Shown: positions 49,075-63,700 of the stretch, one piece after another
Layout: each line of letters begins with the position of its first letter
Numbering within the stretch: position 1 is the stretch's first letter
NCBI RefSeq assembly: GCF_029227915.1
Contig: NC_079882.1
Location: 1,550,001 to 1,614,000, forward strand
DNA: 64,000 nt
Reading direction: 5' to 3'
DNA from: Hydractinia symbiolongicarpus
Taxonomy: Eukaryota; Cnidaria; Hydrozoa; Anthoathecata; Hydractiniidae
Program-made: the position numbers and the translations under genes
Notes under the pieces: model-generated
What the model was told of the DNA's origin: nothing
Database searches by the model: none
Seen by the model: only the letters and a program-made list of their open reading frames with translations

Positions 49075-50437
49075 TTTAAATGAAGCGCTACCACAGCACC
49101 CAGTGTAATAGCTGAGTTCCGGCAATCACGTCAAACTAAGAAGAATGTTATTTCTTGGAGTCCAATTGTCTCATTTATCACATTTATCAGGTCACAGTCC
49201 AAAGTTAGTTCAATTAAGTCCCACAGTCAATCGTTTCATTGTTAAAAGCGATGCAACCTAGTAGTATCAGAAAAATGTCGCTAAACACATGTTGGTACGA
49301 ATACATGACCCAACCGTAGTAACTCAAACGGACTGACAACGTTAGAAAGTCAATAAAATGTAGCTTCTGAAACTGTCGCTATTTCTTCAGCTCGCGATAC
49401 CGGCTAGGATTGGTGCCACAGTAAAAAAATGACTTTTTAATCTTAATTCTTAAATGAAGCGCTACCACAGCGCCCAGTGTAATCGCTGAGTTCCCGCAAT
49501 CATGTCAAATTAAAAAGAATGTTATTTCTTGGAGTCCACTTGTCTCACTTATAACATATATAAAGTCACAGACCAATATCAGTTCAATTTCGCCCCACAG
49601 TCAAACGTTTCATTGTTAAAAGCGATACAACCGAGTGATATGAGAAAAATATCCCTAAGTACATGTTGGTACGAATATGTGATGCAACCGTTGTAACTGA
49701 AGCCGATTAATACCGTTAGAAAGTCAATGAAATTTAGTTTTTGAAACTATCGCTATTTCTTCAGCGCTCGATAACGGATAAGATTGGTCCCACAGTAAAG
49801 AATGACTTATTTATCTAAATTTTTAAATGAAGCGCTACCACAGCACCCAGTGTAATCGCTGAGTTCCGGCAATCACGTCAAACTAAGAAGAATGTTATTT
49901 CTTGGAATCCAATTGTCTCATTTATCACATTTATCAGGTCACAGTCCAAAGTTAGTTCAATTAAGTCCCACAGTCAATCGTTTCATTGTTAAAAGCGATG
50001 CAACCTAGTAGTATCAGAAAAATGTCGCTAAACACATGTTGGTACGAATACATGACCCAACTGTAGTAACTCAAACGGACTGACAACGTTAGAAAGTCAA
50101 TGAAATGTAGTTTCTGAAACTGTCGCTATTTCTTCAGCTCGCGATAACGGCTAGGATTGGTCCCACAGTAAAAAAATGACTTTTTAATCTTAATTCTTAA
50201 ATGAAGCGCTACCACAGCGCCCAGTATAATCGCTGAGTTCCCGCAATCATGTCAAATTAAAAAGAATGTTATTTCTTGGAGTCCACTTGTCTTACTTATA
50301 ACATATATAAAGTCACAGACCAATATCAGTTCAATTTCGCCCCACAGTCAAACGTTTCACTGTTAAAAGCGATACAACCGAGTAATATGAGAAAAATATC
50401 CCTAAGTACATGTTGGTACGAATATGTGACGCAATCG
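49075..50437 (+). repeat. 747-bp dimeric higher-order repeat
   Basis: About 49,075-49,690 matches 49,822-50,437 at offset 747, two monomers. GTAGTATCAGAAAAATGTC is at 49,261 and 50,008. The same GAAAAATGTCGCTAAACAC state returns at 51,511, exactly 1,494 bp (two dimers) after 50,017, so the A-B alternation extends to about 51.7 kb. Confidence 0.82.
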
Positions 50438-51114
50438 TTGTAACTCAAACGGATTGATACTGTTAGAAATTCATTGAAAGGTAGTTTTTGAAGCTGTCGC
50501 TATTTCTTCAGCGCGCGATAACGGCTAGGATTTGTCCAACAGTAAAAAAATGACTTTTTAATCTTAATTCTTAAATGAAGCGCTACCACAGCGCCCAGTG
50601 TAATCGCTGAGTTCCCGCAATCATGTCAAATTAAAAAGAATGTTATTTCTTGGAGTCCAATTGTCTTACTTTCACATTTATAAGGTCACAGTCCATAAGC
50701 AGTTCAATAAGTCTCACAGTCAATCGTTTCACTGTTAAAAGCGATGCAACCGAGTAATATGAGAAAAATATCCCTAAGTACATGTTGGTACGAATATGTG
50801 ACGCAACCGTTGTAACTGAAGCGGATTGCTACCGTTAGAAAGTCAATGAAATGTAGTTTCTGAAACTGTCGCTATTTCTTCAGCTCGCGATAACGGCTAG
50901 GATTGGTCCCACAGTAAAAAAATGACTTTTTAATCTTAATTCTTAAATGAAGCGCTACCACAGCGCCCAGTGTAATCGCTGAGTTCCCGCAATCATGTCA
51001 AATTAAAAAGAATGTTATTTCTTGGAGCCCACTTCTCTCACTTATAACATATATAAAGTCACAGACCAATATCAGTTCAATTTCGCCCCACAGTCAAACG
51101 TTTCACTGTTAAAA

Positions 51115-54100
51115 GCGATACAACCGAGTAATATGAGAAAAATATCCCTAAGTACATGTTGGTACGAATATGTGACGCAACCGTTGTAACTGAAGCGGAT
51201 TGCTACCGTTAGAAAGTCAATGAAATGTAGTTTTTGAAACTATGGCTATTTCTTCAGCGCTCGATAACGGTTAGGATTGTTCCCACAGTAAAGAATGACT
51301 TATTTACCTAAACTTTTAAATGAAGCGCTACCACAGCGCCCAGTGTAATCGCTGAGTTCCGGCAATCACGTCAAAGTAAGAAAGAATGTTATTTCTTGGA
51401 GTCCAATTGTCTCATTTATCACATTTATCAGGTCACAGCCCAAAGTTAGTTCAATTAAGTCCCACAGTCAATCGTTTCATTGTTAAAAGCGATGCAACCT
51501 AGTAATATCAGAAAAATGTCGCTAAACACATGTTGGTACGAATACATGACCCAACCGTTGTAACTCAAACGGACTGACAACGTTAGAAAGTCAATGAAAT
51601 GTAGTTTCTGAAACTGTCGCTATTTCTTCAGCTCGCGATAACGGCTAGGATTGGTCCCACAGTAAAAAAATGACTTTTTAATCTTAATTCTTAAATGAAG
51701 CGCTACCACAGCGCCCAGTGTAATCGCTGAGTTTCGGCAATCATGTCAAATTAAAAAGAATGTTATTTCTTGGAGTCCACTTGTATCACTTATAACATTT
51801 ATAAAGTCACAGACCAAAATCAGTTCAATTTAGTCCCACTGTCAATCGTTTCACTGTTAAAAGCGATGCAACCTAGTAATATCGAAAAAATGTCGCTAAA
51901 TACATGTTGGTACGAATACATGACCCAACCGTTGTAACTCAAACGGGCTGACAACGTTAGAGAGTCAATGAAATTTAGTTTTTGAGACTGTCGCTATTTC
52001 TTCAGCGCGCGATAACGGCTAGGAATGGTCCCACATTAAAAAAATGTCTTTTTAATCTTAATTTTTTAATTAAGCGCTACCACAGCGTCCAGTGTATTCG
52101 CTGAGTTTCAGCAATCATGTCAAATTAAAAAGAATGTTGTTTTTTGGTGTCCAATTGTCTCCTTTATCACATTTATTAGGTCACAGTCCAAAGTTAGTTC
52201 AATTGAGTCCCACAGTCAATCGTGTCACTGTTAAAAGCCATGCAACCTGGTAATATTAGAAAAACATCGCTAAATGCTTGTTGGTACGAATATGTGTCCC
52301 AACCGTTGTAATTTAAACGGACTGACACCATTAGAAAGTCAATGAATTGTAGTTTTTAAAACTGTCGCTATTTCTTCAGCGGGCGATAACGGCTAGGATT
52401 GGTCCCACAGTAAAGAATGACTTATTTACCTGAACGTTTAAATGAAGCGCTACCACAGCGCCCAGTGTAATCGCTGAGTTCCGGCAATCATGTCAAATTA
52501 AGAAGAATGTTATTTCTTGGAGTCCACTTTTCTCATTTATCACATTTATCAGGTCACAGTCCAAAGTTAGGTCAATTACGTCCCACAGTCAATCGTTTCA
52601 CTGTAAAAAGCTATGCAACCTAGTAATATCAGATAAATATCGCTAAATACATGTTGGTACGAATATGTGACCCAACCGTTGAAACACAAACGGACTGACA
52701 CCGTTAGAAATTCAGCGAAATGTAGTCCTTGAAACTGTCTCTATTTCTTCAGCGCGCGATAACGGCTAGGATTGTTCCCACAGAAAAAAATTACTTTTTT
52801 ATCCTAATTTTTAATTGAAGCGCTACAACAGCGCCCAGTGTAATCGCTAAGTTTCGGCAATCATGTCAAATTAAGAAGAATGTTATTTATTGGAGTCCAA
52901 TTATCCCACTTTCACATTAATAAAGTCACAGTCCATAATCAGTTCAACTATGTCCCACAGTCAATCGTTTCACTGTTAAAACCCATACAACCTAGTATTA
53001 CCGGAAAAATAACACGAAATACATGTTGGTACGAATATGTGACTCAATTGTTGTAACTCAAACGGATTGATACTGTTAGAAAGTCATTGAAAGGTAGTTT
53101 TTGAAGCTGTCGCTATTTCTTCAGCGCGCGATAACGGCTAGGATTGGCCCCACAGTAAAGAATGACTTATTTATCTAAATTTTTAAAGGAAGCGCTACCA
53201 AAGCGCCCAGTGGAATCGCTCAGTTCAGGCAATCATCTCAAATTAAGAAGAATGTTATTTCTTGGAGTCTAATTGTCTCATTTATCACATTTAGCAGGTC
53301 ACAGTCCAAGGTTAGTTCAATTAAGTGCCACAGTCAATCGTTTCATAGTTATAAGCGATTCAACCTAGTAATATCAGACAAATATTGCTAAATACATGTT
53401 GGTACGAATAGGTGACCCAACCGTTGTAACTCAAACGGACTGACACCGTTAGAAAGTCAGTAAAATGTAGTATTTGAAACAGTCTCTATTTCTTCAGCGC
53501 GCGCTAGCGGCTAGGATTGGTCCCAATGCAAAAATGTCTTATAAGTCTAAATTTTTAAATGAAGCGCTGCCACAGCGCCCAGCGTAATCGCTGAGTTCCG
53601 GCAATCATGTCAAATTAAGAAGAATGTTATTTCTTGGAGTCCACTTTTCTCATTTATCACATTTATCAGCTCACAGTCCAAAGTTAGGTCAATTAAGTCC
53701 CACAGTCAATCGTTTCACTGTTAAAAGCTATGCAACCTAGTAATATCTGATAAATATCGCTAAATACATGTTGGTACGAATATGTGACCCAACCGTTAAA
53801 ACTCAAACGGACTGACAACGTTAGAAAGTCATTGATATGTAGTTTCTGAAACTGTCGCTATTTCTTCAGCTCGCGATAACGGCTAGGATTGGTCCCACAG
53901 TAAAAAAATGACTTTTTAATCTTAATTCTTAAATGAAGCGCTACCACAGCGCCCAGTGTAATCGCTGAGTTTCGGCAATCATGTCAAATTGAAGAGAATG
54001 TTATTTCTTGGAGTCCACTTGTATCACTTATAACATTTATAAAGTCACAGTCCATAATCAGTTCAATTAAGTCCCACAGTCAATCGTTTCACTGTTAAAA

Positions 54101-55815
54101 GCCATACAACCCAGTAATACCGGAAAAATAACACGAAATACATGTTGGTACGAATATGTGACTCAATCGTTGTAACTCAAACGGATTGATACTGTTAGAA
54201 AGTTATTGTAAGGTAGTTTTGAAGTTGTCGCTATTTCTTCAGCGCGCGATAACGGCTAGGATTTGTCCCACAGTAAATAATGACTTACTTATCTAAATTC
54301 TTAAATGAAGCGCTACCACAGCGCCCAGTGTAATCGCTGAGTTCCGGCAATCACGTCAAATTAAGAAGAATGTTATTTCTTGAAGTCCAATTGTCTTACT
54401 TTCACATTTATAAGGTCTCAGTCCATAATCAGTTCAATAAGTCCCACAGTCAATCGTTTCACTGCTAAACGCGATGCAACCGAGTAATATGAGAAAAATA
54501 TCCCTAAGTACATGTTGGTACGAATATGTGACGCAACCGTTGTAACTGAAGCGGATTGCTACCGTTAGAAAGTCAATGAAATGTAGTTTTTGAAACTATC
54601 GCTATTTCTTCAGCGCTCGATAACGGTTAGGATTGTTCCCACAGTAAAGAATGACTTATTTACCTAAACTTTTAAATGAAGCGCTACCACAGCGCCCAGT
54701 GTAATCGCTGAGTTCCAGCAATCACGTCAAACTAAGAAGAATGTTATTTCTTGGAGTCCAATTGTCTCATTTATCACATTTATCAGGTCACAGCCCAAAG
54801 TTAGTTCAATTAAGTCCCACAGTCAATCGTTTTATTGTTAAAAGCGATGCAACCTAGTAATATCAGAAAAATGTCGCTAAATACATGTTGGTACGAATAC
54901 ATGACCCAACCGTTGTAACTCAAACGGACTGACAACGTTAGAATGTCAATGAAATGTAGTTTCTGAAACAGTCGCTATTTCTTCAGCTCGCGATAACGGC
55001 TAGGATTGGTCCCACAGTAAAAAATTGACTTTTTAATCTTAATTCTTAAATGAAGCGCTACCACAGCGCCCAGTGTAATCGCTGAGTTTCGGCAATCACG
55101 TCAAATTAAAAAGAATATTATTTCTTGGAGTCCACTTGTATCACTTATAAAATTTATAAAGTCACAGACGAAAATCAGTTCAATTTAGTCCCACTGTCAA
55201 TCGTTTCACTGTTAAAAGCGATGCAACCTAGTAATATCGGAAAAATGTCGCTAAATACATGTTGGTACGAATACATGACCCAACTGTTGTAACTCAAACG
55301 GGCTGACAACGTTAGAGAGTCAATAAAATTTAGTTTTTGAAACTGTCGCTATTTCTTCAGCGCGCGATAACGGCTAGGAATGGTCCCACATTAAAAAATT
55401 GTCTTTTTAATCTTAATTTTTAAATGAAGCGCTACCACAGCGTCCAGTGTATTCGCTGAGTTTCAGCAATCATGTCAAATTAAAAAGAATGTTGTTTCTT
55501 GGTGTCCAATTGTCTCCTTTATCACATTTATCAGGTCACAGTCCAAAGTTAGTTCAATTGAGTCCCACAGTCAATCGTGTCACTGGTAAATGCCATGCAA
55601 CCTAGTAATATTAGAAAAATATCGCTAAATGCTTGTTGGTACGAATATGTGTCCCAACCGTTGTAATTCAAACGGACTGACACCATTAGAAAGTCAATGA
55701 ATTGTAGTTTTTAAAACTGTCGCTATTTCTTCAGCGGGCGATAACGGCTAGGATTGGTCCCACAGTAAAGAATGACTTATTTACCTAAACTTTTAAATGA
55801 AGCGCTACCACAGCG
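51115..55815 (+). repeat. Higher-order repeat copies, offset 3,355 bp
   Basis: About 51,115-52,460 matches 54,470-55,815. CACAGCGTCCAGTGTATTC is at 52,081 and 55,436 and again at 57,302 (offset 1,866). GGTCACAGCCCAAAG and GCGGATTGCTACCG are also shared. The 2 kb between the copies is satellite with ACCGGAAAAATAACACG monomers. Confidence 0.82.
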
Positions 55816-56559
55816 CCCAGTATAATCGCTGAGTTCCGGCAATCACGTCAAATTTAGAAGAATGTTATTTCTTGAAGTCCAATTGTCTCACTTTCACATT
55901 TATAAGGTCACAGTCCATAATCAGTTCAATAAGTTCCACAGTCAATCGTTTCCCTGTTAAAAGCGATGCAACCTAGTAATATCAGATAAATATCGCTAAA
56001 TACATGTTGGTACGAATATGTGAACCAACCGTTGAAACTCAAACGGACTGACACCGTTAGAAAGTCAGTAAAATGTAGTATTTGAAACAGTCTCTATTTC
56101 TTCAGCGCGCGCGAACGGCTAGGATTGGTCCCAATGCAAAAAATGTCTGATTAGTCTAGATTTTTAAATGAAGCGCTACCACAGCGCCCAGTGTAATGGC
56201 TGAGTTCCGGCAATCATGTCAAATTAAGAAGAATGTTATTTCTTGGAGTCCAATTGTCTCATTTATCACATTTATCAGGTCACAGCCCAAAGTTAGTTCA
56301 ATTAACTCCCACAGTCAATCGTTTCATTGTTAAAAGCGATGCAACCTAGTAATATCAGAAAAATGTCGCTAAATACATGTTGGTACGAATACATGACCCA
56401 ACCGTTGTAACTCAAACGGACTGACAACGTTAGAAAGTCAATGAAATGTAGTTTCTGAAACTGTCGCTATTTCTTCAGCTCGCGATAACGGCTAGGATTG
56501 GTCCCACAGTAAAAAAATGACTTTTTAATCTTAATTCTTAAATGAAGCGCTACCACAGC

Positions 56560-57310
56560 GCCCAGTGTAATCGCTGAGTTTCGGCAATCATGTCAAATTA
56601 AAAAGAATGTTATTTCTTGGAGTCCACTTGTATCACTTATAACATTTATAAAGTCACAGACCAAAATCAGTTCAATTTAGTCCCATTGTCAATCGTTTCA
56701 CTGTTAAAAGCGATGCAACCTAGTAATATCGGAAAAATGTCGCTAAATACATGTTGGTACGAATACATGACCCAACCGTTGTAACTCAAACGGGCTGACA
56801 ACGTTAGAGAGTCAATGAAATTTAGTTTTTGAGACTGTCGCTATTTCTTCAGCACGCGATCACGGCTAGGAATGGTCCCACATTAAAAAAATGACTTTTT
56901 AATCTTAATTCTTAAATGAAGCGCTACCACAGCGCCCAGTGTAATCGCTGAGTTTCGGCAATCATGTCAAATTAAAAAGAATGTTATTTCTTGGAGTCCA
57001 CTTGTATCACTTATAACATTTATAAAGTCACAGACCAAAATCAGTTCAATTTAGTCCCACTGTCAATCGTTTCACTGTTAAAAGCGATGCAACCTAGTAA
57101 TATCGGAAAAATGTCGCTAAATACATGTTGGTACGAATACATGACCCAACCGTTGTAACTCAAACGGGCTGACAACGTTAGAGAGTCAATGAAATTTAGT
57201 TTTTGAGACTGTCGCTATTTCTTCAGCGCGCGATAACGGCTAGGAATGGTCCCACATTAAAAAAATGTCTTTTTAATCTTAATTTTTAAATAAAGCGCTA
57301 CCACAGCGTC
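56560..57310 (+). repeat. Single-monomer tandem duplication (374 bp)
   Basis: Neighbouring monomers share CTTGTATCACTTATAAC, CAATTTAGTCCCA, ATCGGAAAAATGTC, AACGGGCTGACAACG and AGAGAGTCAATGAAATTTAG, at about 56,641 and 57,015. Confidence 0.8.
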
Positions 57311-57784
57311 CAGTGTATTCGCTGAGTTTCAGCAATCATGTCAAATTAAAAAGAATGTTGTTTCTTGGTGTCCAATTGTCTCCTTTATCACATTTATCAG
57401 GTCACAGTCCAAAGTTAGTTCAATTGAGTCCCACAGTCAATCGTGATACTGTTAAAAGCCATGCAACCTAGTAATATTAGAAAAATATCGCTAAATGCTT
57501 GTTGGTACGAATATGTGTCCCAACCGTTGTAATTCAAACGGACTGACACCATTAGAAAGTCAATGAATTGTAGTTTTTAAAACTGTCGCTATTTCTTCAG
57601 CGGGCGATAACGGCTTGGATTGGTCCCACAGTAAAGAATGACTTATTTACCTAAACTTTTAAATGAAGCGCTACCACAGCGCCCAGTATAATCGCTGAGT
57701 TCCGGCAATCACGTCAAATTAAGAAGAATGTTATTTCTTGAAGTCCAATTGTCTCACTTTCACATTTATAAGGTCACAGTCCAT

Positions 57785-60700
57785 AATCAGTTCAATTATG
57801 TCCCACAGTCAATCGTTTCACTGTTAAAAGCCATACAACCTAGTAATACCGGAAAAATAACACAAAATACATGTTGGTACGAATATGTGACTCAACCGTT
57901 GTAACTCAAACGGACTGATACTGTTAGAAAGTCATTGAAAGGTAGTTTTTGAAGCTGTCGCTATTTCTTCAGCGCGCGATAACGGCTAGGATTTGTCCCA
58001 CAGTAAATATTGACTTATTTATCTAAATTCCTAAATGAAGCGCTACCACAGCGCAAAGTGTAATCGCTGAGTTCCGGCAATCATGTCAAATTAAAAAGAA
58101 TGATATTTCTTGGAGTCCACTTGTCTCACCTTCACATTTATAAGGTCACAGTCCACAATCCTTTCAGTAAAGTCCCACAGTCAATTGTTTCACTGTTAAA
58201 AGCCATACAACCCAGTTATACCGGAATAATATCATGAAACACATGTTGGTACAATTATGTGACTCAACCGTTGTAACTCAAATGGATTGATACTGTTAGA
58301 AAGTCAATGAAATGTAGTTCTTGAAGCTGTCGCTATTTCTTCAGCGCGCGATAACGGCTAGGATTGGTCCCACAGTAAAGAATGACTTATTTATCTAAAT
58401 TCTTAAATGAAGCGCTACCACAGCGCCCGGTGTAATCGCTGAGTTCCGGCAATCATGTCAAATTAAGAAGAATGTTATTTCTTGCACTACAATTGTCTCA
58501 TTTATCACATTTATCAGGTCACAGTCCAAAGTTAGTTCAATTAAGTCCCACAGTCAATCGTTTCATTGTTAAAAGCGATGCAACCTAGTAATATCAGAAA
58601 AATATCGCTAAATGCATGTTGGTACGAATATGTGACCCAACCGTTGTAACTCAAACGGACTTACACCGTTAGAAAGTCAATGAAAGGTAGTTTTACAAAA
58701 TATCTCTATTCCTTCAGCGCGCGCAAACGGCTATGATTGGTCCCACAGTAAAGAATGACTTTTTTATCTAAATTCTTAAATGAAGTGCTACCACTGCACC
58801 CAATGTAACCACTGAGTTCCGGCAATCTTGTCGAATTTAGAAGAATGTTATTTCTTGGACTCCAATTGTCTCATTTATCACATTTATCAGGTCACAGTTC
58901 AAAGTTAGTTCAATTAAGTCCCACAGTCAATCGTTTCAATGTTATAGGCGATGCAACCTAGTAATATCAGAAAAGTATCGCTAAATACATGTTGGTACGA
59001 ATATGTGACCCAACCGTGGAAACTCAAACGGACTTACACCGTTAGTAAGTCAGCGAAATGTAGTATTTGAAACAGTCTCTATTTCTTCAGCGCGTACTAA
59101 CGGCTACGATTGGTCCCACAGTAAAAAATTACTTTTCTATCTTAATATTTAATTGAAGCGCTACCACAGCGCCCAGTGTAATCGCTAAGTTTCGGCAATC
59201 ATGTCAAATTAAGAAGAATGTTATTTCTTGGAGTCCAATTGTCCCACTTTAACATTTTTAACGTCACAGTCCATAATCAGTTCAATTATGTCCCACAGTC
59301 AATCGTTTCACTGTTAAAAGCCATACAACCTAGTAATACCGGAAAAATAACACGAAATACATGTTGGTACGAATATGTGACTCAATCGTTGTAACTCAAA
59401 CGGATTGATACTGTTAGAAACTCATTGAAAGGTAGTTTTTGAAGCTGTCGCTATTTCTTCAGCGCGCGATAACGGCTAGGATTTGTCCCACAGTAAATAA
59501 TGACTTATTATCTAAATTCCTAAATGAAGCGCTACCACAGAGCCCAGTGTAATCGCTGAGTTCCGGCAATCACGTCAAATTAAGAAGAATGTTATTTCTT
59601 GCAGTCCAATTGTCTCACCTTCACATTTACAAAGTCACAGTCCAAAATCAGTTCAGTAAAGTCCCACAGTCAATTGTCTCACTGTTAAAAGCCATACAAC
59701 CCAGTAATACCGGAATAATATCATGAACCACATGTTGGTACAATTATGTGACTCAACCGTTGTAACTCAAACGGATTGATACTGTTAGAAATTCAATGAA
59801 ATGTAGTTCTTGAAGCTGTCGCTATTTCTTCAGCGCGCGATAACGGCTAGGATTGGTCCCACAGTAAAGAATGACTATTTATCTAAATTCTTAAATGAAG
59901 CGCTACCACAGCGCCCAATGTAATCGCTGAGTTCCGGCAATCATGTCAAATTAAGGAGAATGTTATTTCTTGGAGTCCAATTTTCTCATTTATCACATTT
60001 ATCAGGTCACAGTCCAAAGTTAGTTCAATTAAGTCCCACAGTCAATCGTTTCATTGTTAAAAGCGATGCAACCTAGTAATATCAGAAAAATATCGCTAAA
60101 TGCATGTTGGTACGAATATGTGACCCAACCGTTGTAACTCAAACGGACTGACACCGTTAGAAAGTCAATGAAAGGTAGTTTTAGAAAATGTGTCTATTCC
60201 TTAAGCGCGCGCAAACGGCTATGATTGGTCCCACAGTAAAGAATGACTTATTTATCTAAATTTTTAAAGGAAGCGCTACCAAAGCGCCCAGTGTAATCGT
60301 TCAGTTCCGGCAATCATGTCAAATTAAGAAGAATGATATTTCTTGCACTACAATTGTCTCATTTATCACATTTATCAGGTCTCAGTCCAAAGTTAGTTCA
60401 ATTAAGTCCCACAGTCAATCGTTTCATTGTTAAAAGCGATGCAACCTAGTAATATCAGAAAAATATCGCTAAATGCATGTTGGTACGAATATGTGACCCA
60501 ACCGTTGTAACTCAAACGGACTTACACCGTTAGAAAGTCAATGAAAGGTAGTTTTACAAAATATCTCTATTCCTTCAGCGCGCGCAAACGGCTATGATTG
60601 GTCCCACAGTAAAGAATGACTTTTTTATCTAAATTCTTAAATGAAGCGCTACCACTGCACCCAATGTAACCACTGAGTTCCGGCAATCTTGTCGAATTTA

Positions 60701-63700
60701 GAAGAATGTTATTTCTTGGACTCCAATTGTCTCATTTATCACATTTATCAGGTCACAGTTCAAAGTTAGTTCAATTAAGTCCCACAGTCAATCGTTTCAA
60801 TGTTATAGGCGATGCAACCTAGTAATATCAGAAAAGTATCGCTAAATACATGTTGGTACGAATATGTGACCCAACCGTGGAAACTCAAACGGACTTACAC
60901 CGTTAGTAAGTCAGCGAAATGTAGTATTTGAAACAGTCTCTATTTCTTCAGCGCGTACTAACGGCTACGATTGGTCCCACAGTAAAAAAATACTTTTCTA
61001 TCTTAATATTTAATTGAAGCGCTACCACAGCGCCCAGTGTAATCGCTAAGTTTCGGCAATCATGTCAAATTAAGAAGAATGTTATTTCTTGGAGTCCAAT
61101 TGTCCCACTTTAACATTTATAACGTCACAGTCCATAATCAGTTCAATTATGTCCCACAGTCAATCGTTTCACTGTTAAAAGCCATACAACCTAGTAATAC
61201 CGGAAAAATAACACGAAATACATGTTGGTACGAATAAGTGACTCAATCGTTGTAACTCAAACGGATTGATACTGTTAGAAACTCATTGAAAGGTAGTTCT
61301 TGAAGCTGTCGCTATTTCTTCAGCGCGCGATAACGGCTAGGATTGGTCCCACAGTAAAGAATGACTATTTATCTAAATTCTTAAATGAAGCGCTACCACA
61401 GCGCCCAATGTAATCGCTGAGTTCCGGCAATCATGTCAAATTAAGGAGAATGTTATTTCTTGGAGTCCAATTTTCTCATTTATCACATTTATCAGGTCAC
61501 AGTCCAAAGTTAGTTCAATTAAGTCTCACAGTCAATCGTTTCATTGTTAAAAGCGATGCAACCTAGTAATATCAGAAAAATATCGCTAAATGCATGTTGG
61601 TACGAATATGTGACCCAACCGTTGTAACTCAAACGGACTGACACCGTTAGAAAGTCAATGAAAGGTAGTTTTAGAAAATGTGTCTATTCCTTAAGCGCGC
61701 GCAAACGGCTATGATTGGTCCCACAGTAAAGAATGACTTATTTATCTAAATTTTTAAAGGAAGCGCTACCAAAGCGCCCAGTGTAAACGCTCAGTTCAGG
61801 CAATCATCTCAAATTAAGAAGAATGTTACTTCTTGGAGTCTAATTGTCTCATTTATCACATTTATCAGGTCACAGTCCAAAGTTATTTCAATTAAGTCCC
61901 ACAGTCAATCGTTTCATAGTTATAAGCGATGCAACCTAGTAATATCAGACAAATATCGCTAAATACATGTTAGTACGAATAGGTGACCCAACCGTTGTAA
62001 CTCAAACGGACTGACACCGTTAGAAAGTCAATGAAAGGTAGTTTTAAAAAATGTCTCTATTCCTTCAGCGGGCGCAAACGGCTATGATTGGTCCCACAGT
62101 AACGAATGACTTTTTTATCTAATTTCCTAAATGAAGCGCTACCACTGCACTCAATGTAACCACTGAGTTCCGGCAATCTTGTCGAGTTTAGAAGAATGTT
62201 ATTTCTTGGACTCCAATTGTCTCATTTATCACATTTATCAGGTCACAGTCCAAAGTTAGTTCAATTATGTTCCACAGTCAATCGTTTCACTGTTAAAAGG
62301 CATACAACCTAGTAATACCGGAAAAATAACACGAAATACATTTTGGTACGAATATGTGACTCAATCGTTGTAACTCAAACGGATTGATGCTGTTAGAAAG
62401 TCATTGAAAGGTAGTATTTGAAGCTGTTGCTATTTCTTCAGCGCGCGATAACGGCTAGGATTTGTCCCACAGTAAATAATGACTTATTTATTTAAATTCC
62501 TAAATGAAGCGCTACCACAGCGCCCAGTGTAATCGCTGAGTTCCGGCAATCATGTCAAATTGAAAAGAATGATATTTCTTGGAGTCCACTTGTCTCACCT
62601 TCACATTTATAAGGTCACAGTCCACAATCCTTTCAGTAAAGTCCCACAGTCAATTGTTTCACTGTTAAAAGCCATACAACCCAGTTATACCGGAATAATA
62701 TCATGAAACACATGTTGGTACAATTATGTGACTCAACCGTTGTAACTCAAATAGATTGATACTGTTAGAAAGTCAATGAAATGTAGTTCTTGAAGCTGCC
62801 GCTATTTCTTCAGCGCGCGATAACGGCTAGGATTGGTCCCACAGTAAAGAATGACTTATTTATCTAAATTCTTAAATGAAGCGCTACCACAGCGCCCGGT
62901 GTAATCGCTGAGTTCCGGCAATCATGTCAAATTAAGAAGAATGTTATTTCTTGCACTACAATTGTCTCATTTATCACATTTATCAGGTCACAGTCCAAAG
63001 TTAGTTCAATTAAGTCCCACAGTCAATCGTTTCATTGTTAAAAGCGATGCAACCTAGTAATATCAGAAAAATATCGCAAAATGCATGTTGGTACGAATAT
63101 GTGACCCAACCGTTGTAACTCAAACGGACTTACACCGTTAGAAAGTCAATGAAAGGTAGTTTTACAAAATATCTCTATTCCTTCAGCGCGCGCAAACGGC
63201 TATGATTGGTCCCACAGTAAAGGATGACTTTTTTATCTAAATTCTTAAATGAAGCGCTACCACAGCGCCCAATGTAATCGCTGAGTTCCGGCAATCATGT
63301 CAAATTAAGGAGAATGTTATTTCTTGGAGTCCAATTTTCTCATTTATCACATTTATCAGGTCACAGTCCAAAGTTAGTTCAATTAAGTCCCACAGTCAAT
63401 CGTTTCATTGTTAAAAGCGATGCAACCTAGTAATATCAGAAAAATATCGCTAAATGCATGTTGGTACGAATATGTGACCCAACCGTTGTAACTCAAACGG
63501 ACTGACACCGTTAGAAAGTCAATGAAAGGTAGTTTTAGAAAATGTGTCTATTCCTTAAGCGCGCGCAAACGGCTATGATTGGTCCCACAGTAAAGAATGA
63601 CTTATTTATCTAAATTTTTAAAGGAAGCGCTACCAAAGCGCCCAGTGTAATCGTTCAGTTCCGGCAATCATGTCAAATTAAGAAGAATGATATTTCTTGC

